Below, piece after piece: positions 16,577 through 25,600 of a stretch of 34,473 nt of DNA. Numbering within the stretch: position 1 is the first letter of the stretch; each line of letters opens with the position of its first letter. Under the pieces are notes generated by a model. That model was given only the letters and a program-made list of their open reading frames with translations. It did no database searches and had not been told where the DNA came from. The position numbers and the translations under genes are program-made. Origin of the DNA: an uncultured Psychroflexus sp. (GTDB lineage Bacteria; Bacteroidota; Bacteroidia; Flavobacteriales; Flavobacteriaceae); assembly GCA_913056525.1 (NCBI GenBank), contig CAJXLO010000002.1:69169-103641 (forward strand), given 5' to 3'.

Positions 16577-18946
16577 ATGACGCAACAAAACATAAACGAA
16601 TCTAATATAAGTGACGAATCGGTCGACATAAAAGAAACGCTTTTCAAGTATCTAAGTTACTGGCCATTTTTTGTTGGCTCTGTAATTGTCGCCCTGATCA
16701 TCACATTCCTGTATTTAAGATATGCTAACGATATCTATAACTCTACCGGGAAGATAAAGATCCTTAAAGAAAATGAAGGCCTGGACTTTACCGCCTTACA
16801 AGGAAGTTCTCCTTTGTTGGACCTTAGTGAGGTCAACCTGGAAAATGAAAAGGAAATACTTAAGTCCAGGAGGTTGATCACTAATGTTATCAATCAACTT
16901 GATCTTCAAACCAACTTCAAACGTGAAGGTCAGATCAAATCGTTCACCCTTTTCGATGAAAATATACCTGTAGCGGTTAACTGGAAAAAAATAGATTCTT
17001 CTGAAATAGAAGAAAACCCCAGGTTCAACTTGAGTATAATCGACCGATCGACCTATCGGATCCAGGTTGATGACCTGGACTACGATAAAGATCATCGATT
17101 TGGCCAGAAGGTTGATGTAGGAAATTTCAGTTTTGTCCTCAAGCTGAAAGAAAATTTGAATGAGGATGTTTTCGAAAATCAATATAGCTTTCAATATCAA
17201 TACCTTGAAAAGCTCATCAGCGATCTGAGCCAAAAGATCAATGTGCAACCCGTTGGTGAGGCTAGTGAAATCCTTCAATTATCCTTAGAAGGACAAAATC
17301 AAAGAAAGAACGAGGCCATTATCGACACCCTTATCGAAGCTTTCAAACAAGATGGTGTGAGAGATAATAGGAAGATCGCTAAACGGACCAAGGACTTTGT
17401 AGAAGAACGCCTTGATATTCTTGTTGAAGAATTGGATTCCGTAGAGCAAAACCTTGTACAATATAAAAAGATCAATGATGTTGTAGATGTTAAAGTTAAT
17501 GCGGAAGTGCTGTTTGAAAAAAGTGCTAAAACGGAGATGGAGTACTTTAACAAATCCAAACAACTCAGCGTCGCTAAACTTTTCAAGGAAGAGCTCCAGA
17601 ATACAGCTAAATATGAACTTTTACCTGTTAACATAGGAATTGAAAATGACAATGTGAATACACTGACGGACGAATACAATAAAAAGCTATTAGACCGTCA
17701 AAAACTTTTGGTATCTTCTACGCCCAGGAACTCTCAGGTCATTGAAATAAACAGACAGATCATTGATCTTAGAAGAAACATTCTACAATCTGTTAATAAT
17801 TATATCGCTTCTTTACAGAATGCCATACAAGAAATAGAACAACAGGTAAATAAGTACGAAAGTCAAATATCTTCATTACCTAGAAAAGAAAGGAATATCA
17901 GGAAAATAGGAAGAGAGCAAACCGTAAAAGAAAAACTCTATTTATTCTTGCTTCAAAAACAGTTAGAAGCCGGTTTATCCTACGCGATCGCATCACCCAA
18001 AATAAAGGTGGTCGATTTTGCCTACACCAAACCTGAACCGGTAAGTCCAAAAAAACCCATTATCCTTTTAGGAGGTTTGATCCTAGGTTTAGCAGTGCCA
18101 TTCGGGTTCCTCTATTTGAAGTTTTTGTTATACACTAAGATAAACGCAAAATCACAGGTAGAAAATGTGGTCAAAGGTAGTCCTGTTGTCGCTGAGATAC
18201 CTCAAGTTCACTCGAAGATAAATAAACTGATAGATAAATATGACGTTTCCCCTGTAGCTGAGGCATTTAGAATTCTGAGAACAAATCTTGGATTTTTAAA
18301 AGCAAAGGTCAAAAATGGCCAAAGCGGGTCCGTCATTTATGTAACTTCGTCTACAAAAGGAGAAGGAAAAACTTTTGTGTCAGCAAACTTAGCTTCTGTT
18401 TATGCCGCAACAGGAAAAAAGACATTGATTATCGGAACTGATCTAAGGAACCCTCAATTGCATAATCTTTTCAATTTAGATAAAAACGCTTCCGGGCTGA
18501 CCAATTACTTGTCCAAACAGGATTTTACGGTAGATGATCTGACCTACAAAAATATTACCGGTAATAACTTAGATGTAATCCTTTCTGGTCCGATACCTCC
18601 AAATCCATCTGAACTTCTCGATGACCATAAATTTGAGGAGCTGCTGGATCAACTTAAAGAGAATTATGATTATATAATAGTAGACACTGCACCGACTATA
18701 CATGTTTCAGATACTCTACTGATTTCGCACCTTTCGGATATCTTACTTTATCTTGTAAGAGCTGAATTTACAGACATCAAATTACTCGAGCATATCAATA
18801 AATTAAAATCCTTTAATAACATTGATAATATGGGAATTGTCTTAAACGGCTTGTCACCAAAAGGGAAATATGCCTATAATTATGGTTATGGGTATGGATA
18901 TGCAGCAGCGAAAGAAAAAAGAGGCTTTAGATTCTGGAAAAAATAA
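16577..18946 (+). CDS. Wzc-like polysaccharide co-polymerase/tyrosine autokinase
   Basis: The 789-residue inner-membrane protein has an N-terminal span (about 30-50, FFVGSVIVALIITFLYL), a periplasmic Wzz-type domain with long coiled-coil stretches (about 250-460), and a second span (IILLGGLILGLAVPFGFLYL, about 495-515). The cytoplasmic BY-kinase domain follows, with Walker A KGEGKT (K598-T599), Walker A' as GTDLRNP (D622, R624) and Walker B YIIVDTAPT. The C-terminal tail is Tyr-rich (YAYNYGYGYGYAAAK), the usual autophosphorylation cluster. It controls polymer length and works with the Wza-like channel encoded immediately upstream with no gap. Length and domain order are normal for the family. 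Confidence 0.93.
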   Translation: MTQQNINESNISDESVDIKETLFKYLSYWPFFVGSVIVALIITFLYLRYANDIYNSTGKIKILKENEGLDFTALQGSSPLLDLSEVNLENEKEILKSRRLITNVINQLDLQTNFKREGQIKSFTLFDENIPVAVNWKKIDSSEIEENPRFNLSIIDRSTYRIQVDDLDYDKDHRFGQKVDVGNFSFVLKLKENLNEDVFENQYSFQYQYLEKLISDLSQKINVQPVGEASEILQLSLEGQNQRKNEAIIDTLIEAFKQDGVRDNRKIAKRTKDFVEERLDILVEELDSVEQNLVQYKKINDVVDVKVNAEVLFEKSAKTEMEYFNKSKQLSVAKLFKEELQNTAKYELLPVNIGIENDNVNTLTDEYNKKLLDRQKLLVSSTPRNSQVIEINRQIIDLRRNILQSVNNYIASLQNAIQEIEQQVNKYESQISSLPRKERNIRKIGREQTVKEKLYLFLLQKQLEAGLSYAIASPKIKVVDFAYTKPEPVSPKKPIILLGGLILGLAVPFGFLYLKFLLYTKINAKSQVENVVKGSPVVAEIPQVHSKINKLIDKYDVSPVAEAFRILRTNLGFLKAKVKNGQSGSVIYVTSSTKGEGKTFVSANLASVYAATGKKTLIIGTDLRNPQLHNLFNLDKNASGLTNYLSKQDFTVDDLTYKNITGNNLDVILSGPIPPNPSELLDDHKFEELLDQLKENYDYIIVDTAPTIHVSDTLLISHLSDILLYLVRAEFTDIKLLEHINKLKSFNNIDNMGIVLNGLSPKGKYAYNYGYGYGYAAAKEKRGFRFWKK

Positions 18947-19009
18947 CATTCTCGATCTTTAGGGATAGTTTGGAACAGTTTTAGATAAGATTTAAAAAAA
19001 ATTAAGTAT

Positions 19010-19987
19010 ATGAAGCCATCCTTCCTATTGATAACCGCTTTTATCTTTATGGCAATTTCGTGTCATAATAGCAATACAAAGAACATTCCGCCTAATTCTT
19101 CTGGAAGATTGAACAATTTGAATGTGGTCATTGAAAATCAGCATTGGCAAGACACACTGGGTGAGACTATTCGTTCGGTTTTTGCTGCTAATGCAAAAGG
19201 TTTACCACAACAAGAACCTATGTACTCCCTAAGTCAATTACCACCTAGGGTGTTCAATGGGTTCGCCCGAAAGAACAGGAACGTCATCATGATAGAAAAT
19301 GCACCTGAAAAGGAGTTCAAGGTAGTAAAGGATAGTTTTGCAAGACCACAGAACGTTTTACTGTTCAAAGGACCGGACCTGAGTTCCATAGCTCAGGTGA
19401 TCCAGGAAAATCATAAAGAGGCGATCGATATCATCAATAGAACTGAAATAAAGGAAAAGCAAAGAAGGATAAAAAAATCCCCGGAAGATACAGGAAAACT
19501 CCAGGATGAACTAGGTGTCAAGTTACTTTTCCCAACGGCTTACAGGTATGCTAAAGAAGGAGATGATTTTGTGTGGATGAGAAAAGATATCGAAAATGGT
19601 AGCATGGAGTTGTTAGCTTATCAGATTCCGCTAAACGCTATAGATGAGGATGAAAACACCCTTGGAGATATTATTAAGATCAGGGACTCAATAGGGAAAA
19701 AATACGTTCCTGGACCTAAAGAAGGAACTTACTTAGCCACAGATGAGGCTTATGCGCCCTATCTTTTTGAAACTAAAGTAGGTGATAAATTGGCCTATGA
19801 AGTAAAAGGGGTTTGGGATGTGGAAGGCTCATTTATGGCAGGGCCATTCCAAATGCTTATTGTAAAGGACAAAGCCCGCAACAGATACATGATCGTTGAA
19901 GGCTTTGTCTTCAAACCCTCTTCTGCAAAGCGCAATAACATGTTCGAGATAGAATCAATATTGCGTTCCGTAGAATTCGTGGATTAA
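19010..19987 (+). CDS. DUF4837 family lipoprotein
   Basis: The 325-residue product has a lipoprotein signal (MKPSFLLITAFIFMAISC, Cys18). It then matches the DUF4837 pattern seen in Bacteroidetes: NVVIENQHWQDTLGETIRS near the mature N-terminus, QPxY-like YSLSQLPPRVF, and a C-terminal domain with FEIESILRSVEFVD. One conserved segment is EGSFMAGPFQMLIVKDKARN. Function is unknown; the envelope location is inferred from the lipobox. Its stop codon overlaps the stop of the convergent TonB-dependent receptor (shared TTAA), so neither gene has room for a private terminator. Confidence 0.8.
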   Translation: MKPSFLLITAFIFMAISCHNSNTKNIPPNSSGRLNNLNVVIENQHWQDTLGETIRSVFAANAKGLPQQEPMYSLSQLPPRVFNGFARKNRNVIMIENAPEKEFKVVKDSFARPQNVLLFKGPDLSSIAQVIQENHKEAIDIINRTEIKEKQRRIKKSPEDTGKLQDELGVKLLFPTAYRYAKEGDDFVWMRKDIENGSMELLAYQIPLNAIDEDENTLGDIIKIRDSIGKKYVPGPKEGTYLATDEAYAPYLFETKVGDKLAYEVKGVWDVEGSFMAGPFQMLIVKDKARNRYMIVEGFVFKPSSAKRNNMFEIESILRSVEFVD

Positions 19988-22353
19988 AATTCCAAGGTCA
20001 CCCCAGCTAAGAAATTGATGCCTGCCTGTGGATAAAACCTCGCGTTTTCTACTGTTTGTGTCATCCCATTTTCTTGCGTATCGAACGTAAAAAAGTATCC
20101 GTTTGATGCATATTCCGCATCAAAAACATTGTTGATCAAAGCATTGAATCGAATTGTATCAAAAAAACGGATATCTTTAATTTGATACACAAGGTTAAGG
20201 TCCGAATAAAAGAAATCGTCCAGCAATGAAGCTTCACTATCTATATTACTCATGTACTGTTCACCTACATATTTTGAAAGTAAGTTGATCTGAAACTCAT
20301 CAGTAAGCAGGAAGTTCAATTGATTGCCTGCGATGATCTCCGGCGAAAAGGAAATATTAGTATCACCTAACTCCCTGAGTTCACCGTCTATCTGTGCAAC
20401 AAAATCCCTGTTCTTATTGCGGCTCATGGCCACATTTGGCATAATGTTCAGCCAATCTGTAACCTGGAAATTACCATCTACCTCTAAGCCTAAACGATAG
20501 CTTTTACCGCTGGTTTCTCTGATAGGGTTTCCCACATCATCTAACGCACCAGTTAAGACAAGTTGGTCCTGATACTTCATATAATACAAGTTAGCATTAA
20601 TCACCGAAGAGGTAGTTTGGTAACGCCAACCCAGTTCAAAGTCGTCTAACTGCTCTGCTGTGGTAATACCTATCTGAAAATCTTGTCGCCTTGGTTCACG
20701 ATTCGCCCTACCGTAGGAGAAGTATAATTGGTGATTTGCCGAAGCCTGATAGGTCAACCCGGCTTTTGGATTAAAAAAAGTATAGCTTTCACCTACATTA
20801 AACGGGAGCTTCTGGTCGCTAAGTCCGGTAGATTCATAGCTAACATATCTTTCTTGCAGATCGCCGTAAACACTCCACTGATCATCTATCCGCCAGGTAG
20901 CTTTCAGATAGGATGTAAATTCATCTTTTACGCCATTACCATCATAGTAGCGGTCTCTGATCTCGCTATTTCCCGCAAATTCTGACCAGATGACTTCTCC
21001 AAAATGGTCACCATCATATCGGCTAAAAAACACTCCTGCTTTAACATCTAACTGATCGTTTTGATAATTGACATCGCCTTTAATGACATAGTAATCATTG
21101 TCAAGCCAGCGTCTTCTTATCAAATCGGCATTTTCTATATTTTGATTGCCCACATCAACCGGACCTATTTCATGGAAATCCAGGTCAGCATCTTCAACAA
21201 ATTGCTCAAAATACCCACGACCATAAGTATAGTTTAGGCTAAATGAACTCGACCAGTGCTTATCATATCGCTGATTCCAGTGGAGTTGATAGTGATCCTG
21301 GCTGTAATTATCTACTTCATTATCGTAAAAACGCGTATTGCCATCTTCATCTTCATATTGACCGGCCGGATTAAAAGTCCGGTCATCTCTTAAAGTTTCT
21401 TCATCGATCCCGAACCAAGATTGGTAAGTGATTTCCTTTCCGCCAAAGACCAATGCCTTGATCAACGTATTTTCATCTTTATAAGCACCGTGTAAGAAAT
21501 AAGATTTTAGATCAGATGTGGCGCGATCAACATAACCGTCAGATTGGATATTAGATAACCTACCGGCCACTTCAAAATGATCATTGAGCAAGCCGGTGCT
21601 GAACTGCACATTGTGCTTTCTGGTATTAAACGAGCCATAACTATTGCTAATGCTGGCCTGAGCACTATCCTGAACCGCTCGTGTAGAAATGTTCATGCTG
21701 GCGCCAAAAGCTCCTGAACCATTGGTAGAGGTTCCCACACCGCGTTGTAACTGAATTTTATCAACTGATGAGCTAAAATCCTGTAAATTCACCCAAAATG
21801 TGCCCTGGCTTTCCTGGTCGTTATAAGGAATCCCGTTAAGTGTGACATTGACGCGTGTCGCATCGCTACCTCTTACCCGAATACTGGTGTAACCTATGCC
21901 ATTTCCGGCATCAGAGGTTGAAACTACTGCTGGCTCATAACTCATCAAAATTGGGATATCCTGTCCCAGGTTTCGCTTTTGTATCTCTTCGCTTTCAAGA
22001 TTAGAATGGGTAATCGGTGAATCAGCATCAACCCTGATAGATTGCACTAATACTTCATCCAGCGTTTCCGGGGCATCGGCCAGATCAACATTTAATTCAA
22101 GATCTTGATCAAGGTCAATATCGATTTCTTTTCTGTTTCCAAAAGCAAAAACGATAACATATTTACCCTTTGGTAAAGTAAGTCTGTAGTTTCCATTTTC
22201 AGCTGATTTTGTGTTGTACGGCTTACCTTTCGCATAGATGAGCGCATTTGTTACAGGTTTCTGGCCGTTTGTTACTTCACCGCTGATGGTAAATTCTTGA
22301 GCTTGGGTCAATCCGGTTAATAAGATAAAGATGGAAAAAATGACTACTTTCAT
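19984..22353 (-). CDS. TonB-dependent outer-membrane receptor, predicted thiamine-related transporter
   Basis: The 789-residue product has a signal peptide (MKVVIFSIFILLTGLTQAQ) and a carboxypeptidase-regulatory-like domain (about 20-95). The plug starts at about 105-230, with PILMSYEPAVVSTSDAG and the segment SIRVRGSDATRVNVTLNGIP. A 22-strand-type barrel follows, ending in FLAGVTLEF with the C-terminal Phe typical of outer-membrane barrels. Such receptors use TonB-ExbBD energy to import scarce nutrients. The protein family alone does not show the substrate. The substrate prediction comes from the TPP riboswitch and terminator in the 5' leader, as known for the THI-element-regulated OMR1 receptors of Bacteroidetes. 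No SusD-like partner, PnuT or thi gene lies beside it. Confidence 0.93.
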   Translation of the reverse strand: MKVVIFSIFILLTGLTQAQEFTISGEVTNGQKPVTNALIYAKGKPYNTKSAENGNYRLTLPKGKYVIVFAFGNRKEIDIDLDQDLELNVDLADAPETLDEVLVQSIRVDADSPITHSNLESEEIQKRNLGQDIPILMSYEPAVVSTSDAGNGIGYTSIRVRGSDATRVNVTLNGIPYNDQESQGTFWVNLQDFSSSVDKIQLQRGVGTSTNGSGAFGASMNISTRAVQDSAQASISNSYGSFNTRKHNVQFSTGLLNDHFEVAGRLSNIQSDGYVDRATSDLKSYFLHGAYKDENTLIKALVFGGKEITYQSWFGIDEETLRDDRTFNPAGQYEDEDGNTRFYDNEVDNYSQDHYQLHWNQRYDKHWSSSFSLNYTYGRGYFEQFVEDADLDFHEIGPVDVGNQNIENADLIRRRWLDNDYYVIKGDVNYQNDQLDVKAGVFFSRYDGDHFGEVIWSEFAGNSEIRDRYYDGNGVKDEFTSYLKATWRIDDQWSVYGDLQERYVSYESTGLSDQKLPFNVGESYTFFNPKAGLTYQASANHQLYFSYGRANREPRRQDFQIGITTAEQLDDFELGWRYQTTSSVINANLYYMKYQDQLVLTGALDDVGNPIRETSGKSYRLGLEVDGNFQVTDWLNIMPNVAMSRNKNRDFVAQIDGELRELGDTNISFSPEIIAGNQLNFLLTDEFQINLLSKYVGEQYMSNIDSEASLLDDFFYSDLNLVYQIKDIRFFDTIRFNALINNVFDAEYASNGYFFTFDTQENGMTQTVENARFYPQAGINFLAGVTLEF

Positions 22354-22400
22354 TCGATTAGATTTTTTCGAACGAAAGGGGTAAACATTCGCTGTTAAAC

Positions 22401-22430
22401 AAAAAAACCTGATGTATTGTTTACATCAGG
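22401..22430 (-). terminator. Riboswitch-linked intrinsic terminator in the receptor leader
   Basis: On the minus strand a perfect 9-base stem (CCTGATGTA, loop AACAA, TACATCAGG) is followed by seven T's. It lies between the TPP aptamer and the receptor start codon, where the expression platform of a transcriptional OFF switch is expected. Confidence 0.85.
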
Positions 22431-22467
22431 AGTGCTACCTTATATCAACTTTAATAAAAAGCTGACG

Positions 22468-22546
22468 TGTTTCCCTTGGCAACATTATTTGCCCAGGTTC
22501 AACGGGTATGATCTCAGCCCAGATAAAAGATCGGGGCACCCCTTTT
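22468..22546 (-). ncRNA. TPP (THI-box) riboswitch aptamer
   Basis: The minus strand carries, in the right order, the conserved TPP aptamer parts. AAGGGGTGCCCC holds the P2/P3 5' strands; P3 closes GCCC with GGGC; then GGGCTGAGATCATACCC contains the invariant CTGAGA and the P2 3' strand ACCC. GTTGAACCTG follows, then P5 as GGCAA-ATAATG-TTGCC (the loop is the conserved ATAATG), and AAGGGAAA closes P4 (CCT with AGG). These match the pyrimidine- and diphosphate-binding halves of the known fold. A clear P1 helix is not seen. The RNA would bind TPP and control the TonB-dependent receptor downstream. It lies antisense to the upstream region of the GH31 gene. Confidence 0.9.
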
Positions 22547-22555
22547 GAGATAATA

Positions 22556-22563
22556 CAAATATA
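22556..22563 (-). promoter_or_regulatory. Promoter -7 box of the riboswitch-receptor transcript
   Basis: Minus-strand TATATTTG is an exact TAnnTTTG match placed just upstream of the aptamer. The predicted start is near 22550, only a few bases before the first conserved aptamer bases, and gives a leader of about 197 bases to the receptor ATG. No good -33 TTTG is seen. Confidence 0.6.
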
Positions 22564-22572
22564 CAAAATGTA

Positions 22573-22601
22573 CTTGGATTTAATATATTTTTCTAACTTT
22601 A
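22573..22601 (+). promoter_or_regulatory. Possible promoter of the GH31 gene
   Basis: CTTG (22573-22576), a 17-base gap and TAACTTTA (22594-22601) match the Bacteroidetes consensus at all but two positions. The ATG at 22613 follows 12 bases after the box. It lies partly over the divergent receptor promoter region. Confidence 0.4.
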
Positions 22602-22612
22602 TAAAAAAATCT

Positions 22613-25600
22613 ATGAATTCAAGAATACTTCTATCTAAGATACTTTTTTTCAGCTTTATTTTCACTCAGGCTCAGATAACCGTCACTCCGGAAAATCCTA
22701 CTATTTCTGATAATGTGACCATCACTTATGATGCAAGTCAGGGAAATGCTGAGCTCACAGGTGTATCACCGGTCTATATCCATACAGGCGTGCTGACGAC
22801 AGATAGTCAAAACCCGTCGGACTGGTTTTTTGTAAAAAATGATTGGCCGGTCAACACACCGGATGTAGAAATGCAAGATATGGGCAATAACATCCATCAA
22901 ATATCTTTTCAGATCGATAATTATTATAACCTACCTAATGATGTAACTGCAACAGACCTGGCTATGGTATTTAGGAATGCTGACGGTTCTCTCGTTGGTC
23001 GTGCATCAGATGGTGGTGATATTTTCTACCCGATCTTTCCTGATAACCTGAACGATGACTACGTTTCTCACAGCTTAAACGGTAATCAACTGGTCATTCA
23101 GTCGACCCAGCATCAATACACTGTGCAAGCCTACGCTGATGATATTCTCAAAGTAGGATTTTATGGCGATATCAATGCAAGCATTGACGACAGCTCTAAA
23201 GCTGTTGTTCTGCAACCCTCTAATAATGGCAATGTAAATGATCTTTCAGATAAGTTGATCTATCAAAACGGTACTAATAAAGTAGTTGTAGAAAAAAATC
23301 CTATCACCTTCAAGTTGGTGCGAAATACAGATACGATCCTACGTCATGCAGCAGGATTCTTTAAACAGGGCAATGGCACAAGTTTAAACCTGTCCATTTC
23401 TTCTGATGAAGCGTTTCATGGTAGTGGCATGCGAGCGATAGATCAAAATTTACGAGAACAAAATCTAGCTATCTATAATCAGGCCAACTATGCTTATGAT
23501 CAGGGAGCTAAGAACCTGAACTTCAATGTGCCGTTCTTTGTCTCCACTTATCCTTATGGTTTGTATTTTGACCATCAATTCCCATCGGATATTGCTTTTG
23601 ATCAGGTAGATGATCAAATTAACTATAAACTGGAAGATGGACAGTTGTCGTATTTTCTTCTCGCGGCCGATAATATTCCGGACGTAATGGACGATTATGC
23701 GCAATTAACCGGATATCAACCATTACCACCGCGATGGTCATTAGGGTATATCCAGTCAAAGTTCGGTTATCAATCAGAAACGGAGACCAGGAATGTGGTG
23801 AACCAACTCCAGGCAGAGAACTTTCCAGTCGATGCGATAGGTTTAGACCTGTATTGGTTTGGGCAACCGGATGAAATGGGAAATTTAGACTGGGATAATT
23901 CTGCATTTCCTACGCCGATAGATATGATTAGCGACCTGGAAAATGACGGCGTAAAGACCATCCTGATCACGGAACCGTACATCACTTCCAATTCAACGAA
24001 CTACACATCGGTTATCAACAATGGTGATGTGGGCGTAAATGCACAGGGAAATGCTTATATCATCAATGATTTTTGGGCGGGAACAGCTGTTCTTCTGAAT
24101 TTGATGGACACATCAACACAAGACTGGATGTGGAACTTTTATAAAGACAGGATTAATGAAGGAGTAGCAGGTTGGTGGTGCGACCTGGGCGAGCCGGAGA
24201 ACCATCCATCTGATATGTTCCATAATGGGCAAACCGCGAGGGAAGTCCATAATTATTATTCGCTGGATTGGACAAAAATGCTCTACGAAAAATATGAGAC
24301 CGATTTTCCAGATCAGCGCATATTCAATTTGATCCGCTCCGGTTATGGAGGATCTCAACGTTATGGAGCTTTACCCTGGTCTGGCGATATCAATCGATCA
24401 TTCTCCGGAATGGCCGCACAAATTCCTATCATGATCAATATGGGTTACAGTGGATTAGCTTATATGCATTCTGATATCGGCGGATTTACCGGCGGTGGCA
24501 TGAACAGTGAGCTCTATACCAGATGGATGCAAATGGGTGCTTTTAGCCCGATCATGAGAGCACACGGAGAAGGAATCCCGACAGAACCAACGGCTTATCC
24601 ACAACCTTATAAGGATATCGTACGATCCTTTATCGAGCTACGGTATGAACTGTTACCTTATAATTATTCATTGGCGATTGAGAACAGTTTGACCGGTGCA
24701 CCCATGGTCAGATCCATGGATTATCATTACCCTAATATGGATGGCATGAGCGAAATAAATGACCAGTATCTATGGGGTAGGGACTTTCTAATCGCACCTG
24801 TCTTAACACAGGGAGCAACCTCAAGGTCTGTTGTATTTCCTAACGACCCTAATAATTCGCAAAATTGGATTCCTTATTTTTCTGATGGAGATCTACAGAA
24901 CCCAATAGATGCTCCAATAGATACGATGCCCATTTTTGTTAGAAATGGCGCAATTATACCACATACTGATCTTGTTCAAACTACGGATGACTATAATGGC
25001 GATCAGATTTCATTTCATCATTACAAATTAAGTGACGGTCCATCATCTTGTACATTTTATAATGATGATGGAAGCTCAACAAATACCATTGAGAACGATC
25101 AGTACGAAACTATTACGGTGGACGGTTTTAACACTGGTGGTGCCATATCTTATGATCTCGCGCATAGTGGAAGTTATCCTTCCATGCCTACAAGCAGAAC
25201 CATAGAATTTGTGATCAAGGCCGCAAATAGTACAGCCATAGATTACGTAGAACTAAATGGCAATAATATACCCATTTATAACTCAGAAACAGCATATCAA
25301 AATAATATGCCGGCGGTCTACTACAATGAGACTAGTAATGATCCGCCTAAGGCTAAGTTTACTTGGAATAATTCTAATACCAATTTAACATTTTTCCTAA
25401 ACACATTCGGTACAGACAATAGCAGTGCAGAAGATTTAGTAATCTATCCAAATCCTGCAAAAGACAAGGTCAACATCCAATTATCAGAAAGCTTGAACTC
25501 ATGGAGTAGCCTTAAACTTTATAGTATGAACGGCCAGGAAGTGCATAATTTTAGTAATTCTGATATGAGTAGAACTTCCTCCAGGCTCGCACTTGATCTT

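Noticed and set aside
16796-17278. 160-residue minus-strand frame inside the Wzc-like gene
   Set aside because: It is a shadow of a well-supported gene in the opposite frame, with no promoter, signal or domain.
18876-18910. TAT/GGT-rich short repeat near the end of the Wzc-like gene
   Set aside because: It is explained by the Tyr-Gly tail of the autokinase, not by a DNA repeat element.
22435-22665. 76-residue minus-strand reading frame upstream of the TonB-dependent receptor
   Set aside because: It runs through the promoter box and the TPP aptamer and has no protein-like features; the DNA is explained by the RNA element.
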